From: Polyangium sp. y55x31
GTDB taxonomy: Bacteria > Myxococcota_A > Polyangia > Polyangiales > Polyangiaceae
Direction of reading: 5' to 3'
NCBI RefSeq assembly: GCF_029946505.1
Contig: NZ_JARZHG010000006.1
Coordinates: 62,001-126,000 of the forward strand
Length of the DNA: 64,000 bases
Part shown: positions 54,576 through 63,572 of the stretch, one piece after another
How positions within the stretch are numbered: the first letter of the stretch is position 1
How the letters are laid out: each line of letters begins with the position of its first letter
Program-made: the position numbers and the translations under genes
The notes under the pieces: model-generated
Told to the model about the DNA's origin: nothing
What the model saw: only the letters and a program-made list of their open reading frames with translations
Database searches by the model: none

Positions 54576-55235
54576 ATGCCTGCCCCCCTCGCCCCGCTCT
54601 TCGGCTTCACGCTCGGCGTCCTGCTCGCGTGGCTCGCGCGCTTCGAGGACAGCCCCGACGAACGCCCCGGCGCCTCGTCCTGGGATCGACCGACCCTCGC
54701 CGTCGCCCTCTACGCCCTCTTCGTCTACGCCCCGGTCTCGGCCTACTTCGCCGTCTTTGCCGCCGACTGGTCGTTCGCTTACCTCGTCGACGGCCGCGCC
54801 ATCCCCTCCGCCCTCCAGCTCCTGCTCGTCCTCCTCGACGCCGCGGCCCCCGTCCTCGGCTTCCTCGCCGGCCGCCGTGCCCTCGCCCGCCGCGCCCTCG
54901 CGGCCCTCGCCTGGCTCGCCGCGCTCCCCCTCGTCGTCGGCCTGATCCCCCTCGTCACGCTCCACGCGCGCTTCGGCATCGACGCCACCTACGACCAGGT
55001 CCAGAGCGACTTCGGCATGCGCCCGCTCCCGGGCAGCCCGCTCGGCTACGCGATTCTGTGGATGGACGCGATCCTCGTCGCCGGTGCTGTCTTCACCGCG
55101 CGGACGCTGTCAACCATCGACGTCTCCGCCGTGCTGCCTGCCCGCCCCGGACGCCCTTCCCCGGAGGTGCTGCCGTCCGAGCCCCCGTCGGAAGAGCCGC
55201 CGCGCTTTCTCGGTCGACCCCGGAGGCCACGCTGA
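54576..55235 (+). CDS. Membrane protein of unknown function
   Basis: I do not recognise the family. The 219-residue protein has about five hydrophobic segments (LFGFTLGVLLAWLARF, TLAVALYALFVYAPVSAYFA, ALQLLLVLLDAAAPVLGFLA, AALAWLAALPLVVGLIPLV, and LGYAILWMDAILVAGAVFTA) and a polar, proline-rich C-terminal tail. It has no obvious catalytic residues. It is divergent from the DUF1579-like gene and 40 bases upstream of the PmbA gene on the same strand, possibly co-transcribed. Confidence 0.75.
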   Translation: MPAPLAPLFGFTLGVLLAWLARFEDSPDERPGASSWDRPTLAVALYALFVYAPVSAYFAVFAADWSFAYLVDGRAIPSALQLLLVLLDAAAPVLGFLAGRRALARRALAALAWLAALPLVVGLIPLVTLHARFGIDATYDQVQSDFGMRPLPGSPLGYAILWMDAILVAGAVFTARTLSTIDVSAVLPARPGRPSPEVLPSEPPSEEPPRFLGRPRRPR

Positions 55236-55275
55236 TTGACGAGCGTCCGGTTGTCCACCACGCTCTGCCCCCACG

Positions 55276-56661
55276 ATGACCGCGCCGAACCGGCTCGAAA
55301 CCGAGATCGAAGAGTTGAAAAACCTCGCCGCGGATGTCGTCCGCCGCGCCCGGGCGGGCGGCGCCGACGTCGCCGAGGCCATCGCGCGCTCCGGCTCCGA
55401 GCTCAGCACGAAGGTCCGCCTCGGCGAACCCGAGCTCGTCGAGGAGGCCTCGCACAAGAGCCTCGGCATGCGCGTCATCAAGCAGGGCCGCGTCGCCCTC
55501 ACCTCCACCTCGGACCTCACGGCGCGTGGCATCGATCGCTTCGTCCGCGACGCCCTCGAGCTCGTCGACATCTCCCAGGAAGACCCGTTCGCCGGCCCGG
55601 CGGATCCCTCGCTGATCTCCTCCGGCCCCTTCCCCGACCTCGAGCTCTACGACCCCAAGGGCGGCGACGTCACCGCGGCCGAGGCCATCGACATGGCGCG
55701 CCGCGGCGAGCAGGCGGCGCGCGACGCCGACCCGCGCATCACGAACAGCGACGGCGCCACCTTCAGCCGCACCGCCGGTGTCTTCGGCCTCGTCCTCTCG
55801 GGCGGCTTCACGGGCGGCTACGCCGGCTCGTATGCCTCGCTCGTCGTCACGCCCGTCGCCGACGACGAGGGCGGCAAGAAGCGCCGCGGGTTTCACTGGA
55901 CGGCCAAACGCCACCTCGACGCCCTCGACGCACCCGAGGTGGTCGGCCGCGAGGCGGCGCGGCGCACCTTGCGCAAGCTCGGCGCCCGCAAGGTCCCCAC
56001 GTGTGAGGCCCCGGTCGTCTTCGACCCTGACGCGGCGCGCGCCATCCTGGGCCTGCTCGCCGGCGCCATCATGGGCAGCTCTATCTGGCGCAAGTCGAGC
56101 TACCTCGTCGGCCGCGAGGGCAGCCGCGTCGCGAGTGACCTCGTCACCATCGTCGACGACCCCTTGGTCCTCCGCGCCCCCGGCTCTCGTCCCTTCGACG
56201 GCGAGGGCCTCGCGGCGCGCAAGAACCTCGTGGTCGAGCAAGGCATCCTGAAGACCTACCTCTGCGATAGCTACAGCGGCCGCAAGCTCGGCCGCGCGCC
56301 CACGGGCAGCGCCTCGCGCGGCGGCGGCGGCGGCGTCGGGCCTTCCACCTCGAACTTCATGCTCCTGCCCACGCAGACGAAGGCCGCCGACATCGTGAAG
56401 GGCACGCAGCGCGGCCTCTACGTCACCGAGATGATGGGCTTCGGCTACAACCCGGTCACGGGCGATTTCTCACGCGGCGCCGCGGGATTCTGGATTGAAA
56501 ACGGCGAGCTTGCCTTCCCGGTCAGTGAAGTGACCATCTCGCTGAACCTCGATCAGCTCTGGCAGCGCATCGACGCCGTCGGCGACGACCTCGACCTGCG
56601 CAGCTCCACGGCTTCGCCCACGCTGCGAATTTCTTCGATGACGATCGCCGGCTCGTCCTGA
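55276..56661 (+). CDS. PmbA/TldE-type metalloprotease subunit
   Basis: TldD and TldE (PmbA) form a heterodimeric zinc protease that trims peptides such as microcin B17 and antitoxins. TldD carries the zinc motif; TldE does not. This 461-residue protein lacks a HExxxH motif and fits TldE: a N-terminal domain (SELSTKVRLGEPELVEEASH), VFDPDAARAILGLLAGAIMG, SYLVGREGSRVASDLVTIVD, then the conserved YSGRKLGRAPTGSASR and ENGELAFPVSEVTI. No tldD gene lies in the window. It may be co-expressed with the membrane protein 40 bases upstream. Start ATG 55276, weak ribosome-binding site. Confidence 0.9.
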   Translation: MTAPNRLETEIEELKNLAADVVRRARAGGADVAEAIARSGSELSTKVRLGEPELVEEASHKSLGMRVIKQGRVALTSTSDLTARGIDRFVRDALELVDISQEDPFAGPADPSLISSGPFPDLELYDPKGGDVTAAEAIDMARRGEQAARDADPRITNSDGATFSRTAGVFGLVLSGGFTGGYAGSYASLVVTPVADDEGGKKRRGFHWTAKRHLDALDAPEVVGREAARRTLRKLGARKVPTCEAPVVFDPDAARAILGLLAGAIMGSSIWRKSSYLVGREGSRVASDLVTIVDDPLVLRAPGSRPFDGEGLAARKNLVVEQGILKTYLCDSYSGRKLGRAPTGSASRGGGGGVGPSTSNFMLLPTQTKAADIVKGTQRGLYVTEMMGFGYNPVTGDFSRGAAGFWIENGELAFPVSEVTISLNLDQLWQRIDAVGDDLDLRSSTASPTLRISSMTIAGSS

Positions 56662-56734
56662 GCCGAACGAAATCCCTACAAAGCACATTTGCGCGCGTAA
56701 ATTTGACGCGCACGGACGTTCGATTTCTCGTAGT

Positions 56735-56755
56735 CTCCAACCTCGGAGGTTGGAG
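56735..56755 (+). promoter_or_regulatory. Perfect hairpin overlapping the ribosome-binding region
   Basis: CTCCAACCT (56735-56743) and AGGTTGGAG (56747-56755) form a perfect 9-base stem with a CGG loop. The right arm contains the GGAG that would serve as ribosome-binding site for the ATG at 56765. When folded, the hairpin would hide it, so translation could be controlled by temperature, RNA refolding or a binding protein. This is inference from sequence only. Confidence 0.6.
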
Positions 56756-56764
56756 ATTCGAACG

Positions 56765-57076
56765 ATGACAAGGCTTTCTCGAACTTTGGGTCTGGCCGCC
56801 TTGGCGCTGGCTGGAACTGTGCTCGGGTGCGCCCCCTACAGCGCACTCTGCGCCGACGAGATGGATTGCCGTGAAGGCAACGACGCGGATATCGACGCGT
56901 GTATCGTCCAGTACGAGACGCAGGAAGATATCGCGGACATCTACGGCTGCACGGATCTCTGGGATCGATACCTCGACTGCGCCGCGCAGGAGTTCCGTTG
57001 CGACAACGGAAACACGTGGACGACCGGGGGCGACTGCTCCGACGAGTGGGGCGATTACAACGACTGCGTCAATTAG
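56765..57076 (+). CDS. Small cysteine-rich lipoprotein, first of a tandem pair
   Basis: The 103-residue protein has a signal peptide (LGLAALALAGTVLGC, lipidation Cys at about 22) and a mature part of about 80 residues with eight or so cysteines. The motif YETQEDIADIYGCTDLWDRY is followed by CRN-type pairs (FRCDNGNTWTTGGDCSDEW). The next gene encodes a protein with the same lead, IYGC and Cys-pair arrangement, so the two come from a duplication. The ATG at 56765 follows GGAG, which lies in the hairpin noted above. Function unknown; probably a disulfide-rich exported domain at the cell surface. Confidence 0.82.
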   Translation: MTRLSRTLGLAALALAGTVLGCAPYSALCADEMDCREGNDADIDACIVQYETQEDIADIYGCTDLWDRYLDCAAQEFRCDNGNTWTTGGDCSDEWGDYNDCVN

Positions 57077-57087
57077 GAGCGCCGACC

Positions 57088-57411
57088 ATGCGAACGATCT
57101 GGACTTTGCTCGCCTGCCTCGCGCTCACGCCCGTGGCCGCCGGTTGCGGTGGGATGTCTGCCGAATACTGCGACCGCGCGTGTGACTGCACCGAATGCAG
57201 CGAGCGCGAGTACGACGAGTGCCTCGCCACCTACGACGGCGCCATCGATCAGGCCGACATCTACGGTTGCGACGTTGAATTCGAGGACGCGCACCTCTGC
57301 GTCATCGACAACAATACCTGTAACCTCGACGTCTTCCTGCCCGAGCTCGAATGCGCCGACGAGTTCCAGGACCTCGACGAGTGCATCGACCGGGGCTCCT
57401 CGCTCCGGTAA
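57088..57411 (+). CDS. Small cysteine-rich lipoprotein, second of a tandem pair
   Basis: The 107-residue product has a signal peptide (TIWTLLACLALTPVAAGC, lipidation Cys near 20). The cysteine-rich mature region reads SAEYCDRACDCTECSEREYD, then QADIYGCDVEFEDAHLC and CADEFQDLDECIDRG. ADIYGC and the spacing of the surrounding Cys match its upstream neighbour, which ends 11 bases earlier, so both are probably on one transcript. AGGAGC precedes the ATG. No known family is recognised; likely a cell-surface disulfide-rich protein. Confidence 0.82.
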   Translation: MRTIWTLLACLALTPVAAGCGGMSAEYCDRACDCTECSEREYDECLATYDGAIDQADIYGCDVEFEDAHLCVIDNNTCNLDVFLPELECADEFQDLDECIDRGSSLR

Positions 57412-57526
57412 TCACCCCGCGCGAATTCCCCGCCATTCCAGGCTCGGGGCTCCGTCCGGTTCGTCCGGGCGAAGCCCCCGAGTCACGGAAATCCTCCGTC
57501 GGACAGCCGAGCGGAGCGCCGTCGAT

Positions 57527-58186
57527 TTACCGCGACGAACCCCCTGCGGCGCGCGGCGGCAGCTCTTCGACCGCCGGCGCGGCGCCCGGCTCGTTTGCAT
57601 TCGCGGCGGCGGCCACCTGGCCTGGAGCCGCGGCCGCGGGCGCCACGGGCTCGGGCACGAGCAAGGTCCGAAGGCCCTGCGCGTCCGTCCGTCCCACGCG
57701 CGTCGCGAAGGGCGGCAGCCCCGTCGCCTCGTCGCTCAGCACGACGAAACGCGCTTCTCGACACGCCCGCTCGAGCGCTTCCATCCAGTGCGCCACGTCC
57801 ACGTCCGCCGCGACCGCTTTCGCGTCCACGATGAACACGTCCGGAGGGTCCGATCCCGCGAGGACGAGCGCATCGTATGGATGCTTTACGTCCCTGAGCG
57901 GCATCATGTCCCCGAGCGCCCGGGTGACATGAGCGAGCGTGTCCTTCGAGCCCACCACGAGCCCGCTTTTCGCGCTCGCCCGCGCGAGCTCACGGGGCAC
58001 GCTGTAGCCCCAAGCTCGCAGGAACTCCGCCACGTCGGCCGCGCGGAAACGCAAATGCCGCCCTGGCGTGCGAAAATGTGCGATCCGGCCACGATCCACC
58101 CAGTTATGGATGGTCTTCAGATCGACCTCGCACAGCGCTGCGAGGTCGGACGCGGTCAGCAGTTTCTCTCCCCGTACTCCGGCCAT
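57527..58186 (-). CDS. MerR/BldC-type HTH regulator with receiver-like domain
   Basis: The 219-residue protein begins with a winged-helix HTH of the excisionase/MerR type: LLTASDLAALCEVDLKTIHN, WVDRGRIAHFRTPGRHLRF, FLRAWGY. After a linker, residues 75-165 read like a receiver fold: SGLVVGSKDTLAHVTRAL, DVFIVDAKAVAADVDVAHWM and ARFVVLSDEATG, with an Asp at the end of the third strand but no full set of acidic-pair, Thr and Lys residues. The C-terminus is alanine/proline-rich. GTGGAG lies upstream of the ATG at 58186. It probably binds DNA, with a degenerate or phosphorylation-independent receiver controlling it. Targets unknown. Confidence 0.82.
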   Translation of the reverse strand: MAGVRGEKLLTASDLAALCEVDLKTIHNWVDRGRIAHFRTPGRHLRFRAADVAEFLRAWGYSVPRELARASAKSGLVVGSKDTLAHVTRALGDMMPLRDVKHPYDALVLAGSDPPDVFIVDAKAVAADVDVAHWMEALERACREARFVVLSDEATGLPPFATRVGRTDAQGLRTLLVPEPVAPAAAAPGQVAAAANANEPGAAPAVEELPPRAAGGSSR

Positions 58187-58352
58187 CGTCCGAACTCCAC
58201 GCGAAAGGTGTGCCAACCCGTCCAGCCCTCCGGACCAGCAGACCACACCAGCGGGTGGCCCCCCACCCTGTTGCTCTTTGTATCCAAACCTAGCACTTTT
58301 TTGCGAAGGTGCGGGCTTTGTTAACTAGCCCACCCGAGGCCCTGACTCCAGT
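58187..58352. other. Intergenic stretch less GC-rich than surroundings
   Basis: This is the upstream region of the HTH-regulator gene and contains visibly fewer G and C than its neighbours, with TTTTTT and a TTAAC stretch (58265-58330). A short stem GGGCT/AGCCC with GTTAAC in its loop lies at about 58310-58335. I could not place -35/-10 boxes with confidence. Together with the short frame to its right it makes a gene-poor stretch of about 357 bases. Confidence 0.45.
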
Positions 58353-58511
58353 TCACTTCGCTCGGGCCTCTGGACTCGCTGGTTCAGCAAGGTTGAGGCC
58401 GCTGGCTCCGATGTAGGAACGACACCGCTTGCTCGCTCCCGCGGACATCCCCGCCCGTCTGTACAGGCAAGGAACGTTCGCTCTCGTAGGCAAGTAAGAC
58501 GCCTTCTCCAT
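58353..58511 (-). CDS. Possible small protein, 52 residues, doubtful
   Basis: A short frame (MEKASYLPTRANVP, later AGASKRCRSYIGASG, ending EARAK) starts at an ATG with GGAGGTGG a few bases upstream, an unusually good ribosome-binding site for so short a frame. It lies just downstream of the lamin-tail lipoprotein gene on the same strand. Base composition differs from the surrounding genes. It has no recognised domain. It could be a real small protein, a remnant of a mobile element, or a chance frame. I list it because of the start signal, with low confidence. Confidence 0.35.
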   Translation of the reverse strand: MEKASYLPTRANVPCLYRRAGMSAGASKRCRSYIGASGLNLAEPASPEARAK

Positions 58512-58543
58512 CACGGCCACCTCCGAGCACGGTTTTTCCGTAG

Positions 58544-60064
58544 TCAAGGGAATGACGCTGTGTTCGCAGCCCCCGGCGTGGGAGGCGCCAGTTGGAAAGA
58601 ATCGCTCACTCCATCTGGTGCGTCGGGTGACCGACGTACCACACTTTGACCAGCCTTCGGCTTAGGAATGGCTGGAAACCTGGAAATCGTGCGTCCACGC
58701 ATATCGCGCAGCCGCACGATCTCGCCCCCATTGCCAAGTCCGTTTTTCCCGAGCTCGGGAACACGCACCAGGAGGGCGTCCTCGGCCGGCGGCACGTCGA
58801 TCTCGTCGTCCACGACGAACGTCTCGTTCACGATCACCGCAAAGCCCCGAGGCGGCAGCATTATTTCCGGCAGCACGGTTTCGCCCCCGATATCGCTGAT
58901 CACGAGCTCGTCGAGCGCCGCCTCCACCGACCCGTCATTGTAGAGCTCGACCCACTCTTGATCCGGCTCCGGCCCGAGCGGATTGGCCATCACCTCGTTC
59001 AGCACGACGTGTGGCATCGGCGTCAGGGTGGTCGCGGAAAAGGTCACGCGCCGTTGCCGACCGTCGAGGTCGATCGTCGTGACGTCGAGCGAAATGGCCT
59101 TCGCCGCGGGCAATCCCTTGAGGACGAACCGCTCGTTTTTTTGCGTCGTCATCACCACGTCGAGCCCCTCGCCCGCGATCCCCCAGAGCATCGCCGCCGC
59201 GGGCGCACGCCCGAGCAGACGATCGTCCTCGACCTCCACGCACCCCGGCCCGAACGGGACCTCGAACGCCGTGCATTCGAGCGTTGCCCCTTCGAGCGAC
59301 CCCTCGATCGCCTCACCGAGGTCCCCCGGCGCCGCGCCCCCGAACGGCCGCGGATCGACCCGCAAAGGCCAGGGCAGGCCGGGCAACCACACGACGGGCG
59401 GCGGCACCCAGGGTCCCCCCTCCGCGTCGAGGCCGCGACCCATGAAGCGCAAACAAGCGCCCCCCGCGCCCGCCGACGCGACACCCCGCCCAAACGCGCC
59501 GAGGGGACCGTCCGGCGCGAGCGTGGCCTCGAACGACACCTCGGGCAGCGTCATGTCGCCGCAGTAGAGCCCGAACAGGCCCGCGCCGGCCGCGTCGGCA
59601 GGCGGCCACGCGCGGACGAGGAGCGGCGCCGCCTCGGCCGGCTCCGCCACGAACGCGAGGCTCGCCCGTGGCTCCCCGCTCGCCACGACGTACGTCTCGC
59701 CCGGGTCGAGCGGGACCGTCGGCGCGAGCACGACGGCGCCGTCGTCCGCGCGCCACCGCAACGTCGGCACGAACCGCTCGGCGAGGGCCTTCGAGACGTC
59801 GTCCCGCTCGATCTGGCGGAGGTGGCTGTCGCGCACCTCGCCGCGCACGAGGAAGAGGCGTGCCTCGTCGAGCGACGGCCCTCCGGCCACGTGCACCCGG
59901 AGCACACGCGGCGCGGCGGTGACGGGCGCCTCCGGCTCGAAGGCGACGGTGATCCCGGCCGTCTGCGTCGCCGGCGCGAGTCCGGCTTCGGGCATCGGGA
60001 GATCGGGCCGGCAGGCGACGAGGGCGAGCGCGAGGGCGAGGAGAGGGCATGCGACCTTTTGCAT
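58544..60064 (-). CDS. Lipoprotein with Ig-like and lamin-tail domains
   Basis: The 506-residue protein has a signal peptide with lipobox ALVAC (Cys18). The first half looks like an Ig-like fold of the SbsA type (VLAPTVPLDPGETYVVASGE), followed by a middle region with Cys (LYCGDMTLPEV, GACLRFMGRG). The C-terminal 150 residues (from about 350) form a lamin-tail domain: VVLNEVMANPLGPEPDQEWV, ELYNDGSVEAALDELVIS, LPPRGFAVIVNETF, and GNGGEIVRLRDMRG. Bacterial lamin-tail domains are mostly on secreted or surface proteins and nucleases; no nuclease is seen here. ATG at 60064 has a weak ribosome-binding site. Confidence 0.88.
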   Translation of the reverse strand: MQKVACPLLALALALVACRPDLPMPEAGLAPATQTAGITVAFEPEAPVTAAPRVLRVHVAGGPSLDEARLFLVRGEVRDSHLRQIERDDVSKALAERFVPTLRWRADDGAVVLAPTVPLDPGETYVVASGEPRASLAFVAEPAEAAPLLVRAWPPADAAGAGLFGLYCGDMTLPEVSFEATLAPDGPLGAFGRGVASAGAGGACLRFMGRGLDAEGGPWVPPPVVWLPGLPWPLRVDPRPFGGAAPGDLGEAIEGSLEGATLECTAFEVPFGPGCVEVEDDRLLGRAPAAAMLWGIAGEGLDVVMTTQKNERFVLKGLPAAKAISLDVTTIDLDGRQRRVTFSATTLTPMPHVVLNEVMANPLGPEPDQEWVELYNDGSVEAALDELVISDIGGETVLPEIMLPPRGFAVIVNETFVVDDEIDVPPAEDALLVRVPELGKNGLGNGGEIVRLRDMRGRTISRFPAIPKPKAGQSVVRRSPDAPDGVSDSFQLAPPTPGAANTASFP

Positions 60065-60122
60065 GCCGGTACATCGACCGGGGCCCCCGCCGGTTGCGTG
60101 AAATTGATAGGTTTACGCGCCG

Positions 60123-60473
60123 ATGACGCCCGATGACATCAAGGCGCTCCGCAAGGAGCTCGACTGCACGGCGAAGGAGCTCGCGGCGGCGCTCGGGCTC
60201 GAACAGGAGACGGTGCTCGCGTGGGAGCGAGGCGACCTGTTCCCGACGAAGCGCTTCGTCACGAAGATGGAGGAGCTTCGAAGCAAGGGGAAAGGGGCGA
60301 TCGTGCGCAAGCCTCGGCGCGGGGCCGTGGCGGCGTCGCCGATGGCCGTGCTCGCGGATCCCGAGACGTGGAAGCTCGTACGAAAGCTCGTGGCGCACGC
60401 CGAGTTGCGCCGCGAAGTCGGCAAGCTCGCCGAGGCCTACCCGGACCCCGCCGAGGAATCCGGCTCGACGTGA
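60123..60473 (+). CDS. Small helix-turn-helix protein
   Basis: The 116-residue protein has an XRE/MqsA-type HTH at residues 4-45: DDIKALRKELDCTAKELAAA, LGLEQETVLAWERGDLFPTK. The rest (ELRRKGKGAIVRKPRRGAV-like basic segment, then LVAHAELRREVGKLAEAYP) forms a basic loop and a C-terminal helix that may dimerise. It may be a DNA-binding regulator. It is divergent from the lamin-tail gene (58 bases) and convergent with scpB (17 bases). No toxin partner is adjacent. Confidence 0.82.
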   Translation: MTPDDIKALRKELDCTAKELAAALGLEQETVLAWERGDLFPTKRFVTKMEELRSKGKGAIVRKPRRGAVAASPMAVLADPETWKLVRKLVAHAELRREVGKLAEAYPDPAEESGST

Positions 60474-60490
60474 CCTGACCAGGCCGAGGG

Positions 60491-62246
<1,756 letters not shown>

Positions 62247-62257
<11 letters not shown>

Positions 62258-63506
62258 CCTTCACCTCGGGCTCTTCGTCTAGCGCGAGAGCGCCGTCGCG
62301 GTCTTCCCCGGTCTCGTTGCGCTCCTCCGGAGCCTCGTTGCGCTCTTCCGGAGTCTCGTCGCGCTCTTCCGGAGCCTCGTTGCGCTCTTCCGGAGTCTCG
62401 TCGCGCTCTTCCGGAGCCTCGTCGCGCTCTTCCGTAGCCTCGTCGCGCTCTTCCGGAGTCTCGTCGCGCTCTTCCGGAGTCTCGTCGCGCTCTTCCGGAG
62501 TCTCGTTGCGCTCTTCCCGAGTCTCGTTGCGCTTTTTCCGAGCCTCGTCGCGCTCTTCCCGGAAGACGTCCTCCTCTTCCTCCTCGCTCGTCCCCGCCTG
62601 TACCGACAGCTCCAGGTGGATCGTCGCGAGCGGATCCGACTGGTAGATCTTGAGCAGCTTCATCCTCGCCATCTCCAGGATCGCGAGGAACGTGATCACG
62701 ATGTCGAATTTCGTGAGCGGCGCGCCTTTCCGCGCCGGATCGTCGAGCACGAGCTCTTCGAACGTCGCGCGCCGCCGCCCCGAGAGGCGCTCCGTGAGCT
62801 GCACGATCCGGTCCGTGATCGTGATCCGATCGAAGTTGACCTGGTGCTCGACCTTCACGTTCGTGCGCTTGAGCAGCTTCTCCAGCGCGTCGAACAGCGA
62901 GAACACGCCCACCGGCGCGAACGGCGCAGGCCCCTCCGGCACGGGCTCCGGGATGCCGCGCGGAAAGATGTCCCTGCCGAGCGTCCCGCGCTCCGCGATG
63001 TCCGCCGCCGCGGCCTTGTACTTCTGGTACTCGAGCAGCCGCCGAACGAGCTCCTCCCGCGGATCGATCTCCTCCTCCGGCAGCCCATCGCCGTCCTGAC
63101 CCGCAGGCACCACCGGCAAGAGCATCTTCGACTTGATGTGCGTCAACGTCGCCGCCATCACGAGGTACTCGCTCGCCAGATCGATCGACAAAGCCCGCAT
63201 CAACGACAGGTACTCGAGGTACTTCTGCGTGATGAAGCTCACGGGGATGTCGAGGATATCGAGCTCGTGCTGCTGGATGAGGTGCAGCAGGAGGTCGAGC
63301 GGGCCCTCGAACTGGGGCAGCTCGATGCGGTAGGCGTTGTCGTTGTCTTGCGTCTCGGCCGCCGCGGGCATCGCCTCGCGGATCGGCGTCGGGGCCTCGG
63401 GCTTCTGCGGCTTGCCGCGCGGCTCGCGTTTGGCGGGCGCGGGCGAAGGGGCGGCCTTCGCCTTCTCCTGGGTCTTCCCCGCCGCGCTCGCCCTCGCCTT
63501 GCTCAC
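62247..63506 (-). CDS. scpA: ScpA kleisin with heptad-repeat C-terminal tail
   Basis: ScpA is the kleisin that closes the SMC ring with ScpB. The core (about residues 55-300) reads AYRIELPQFEGPLDLLLHLI, LDILDIPVSFITQKYLEYLS, LVMAATLTHIKSKMLLPVVP and, near its end, MARMKLLKIYQSDPLATIHL, matching the family. The C-terminal 120 residues are extra: an acidic stretch, then about a dozen 7-residue units of the type PEERDET, coded by 21-base DNA repeats. The first 55 residues are also basic and proline-rich. I took GTG at 63506 as the start; ATG at 63371 would remove this extension and keep the core. It overlaps scpB by 11 bases. Confidence 0.95.
62296..62575. repeat. 21-base coding repeats in the ScpA tail
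   Basis: Near-identical units CGCTCTTCCGGAGTCTCGT (19 of the 21 bases shown) recur about a dozen times. Each encodes PEERDET or a close variant (N for D, A for T, K or R at the edge). The conservation of DNA as well as protein suggests recent expansion. Confidence 0.88.
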
Positions 63507-63572
63507 CTGGGCCCGGACGGTAATCCGGAGGCCGCGTGGGATCCACGCGTTCCTGCTACACTCGTCCCGCCG

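Noticed and set aside
58187-58543. Possible tRNA or small stable RNA in the gene-poor stretch
   Set aside because: I could not fold a cloverleaf or find the conserved TTC loop; only short stems are visible.
62296-62575. Regular repeats that at first look like a CRISPR array
   Set aside because: Units are 21 bases without unique spacers and stay in frame as heptads of the ScpA tail.
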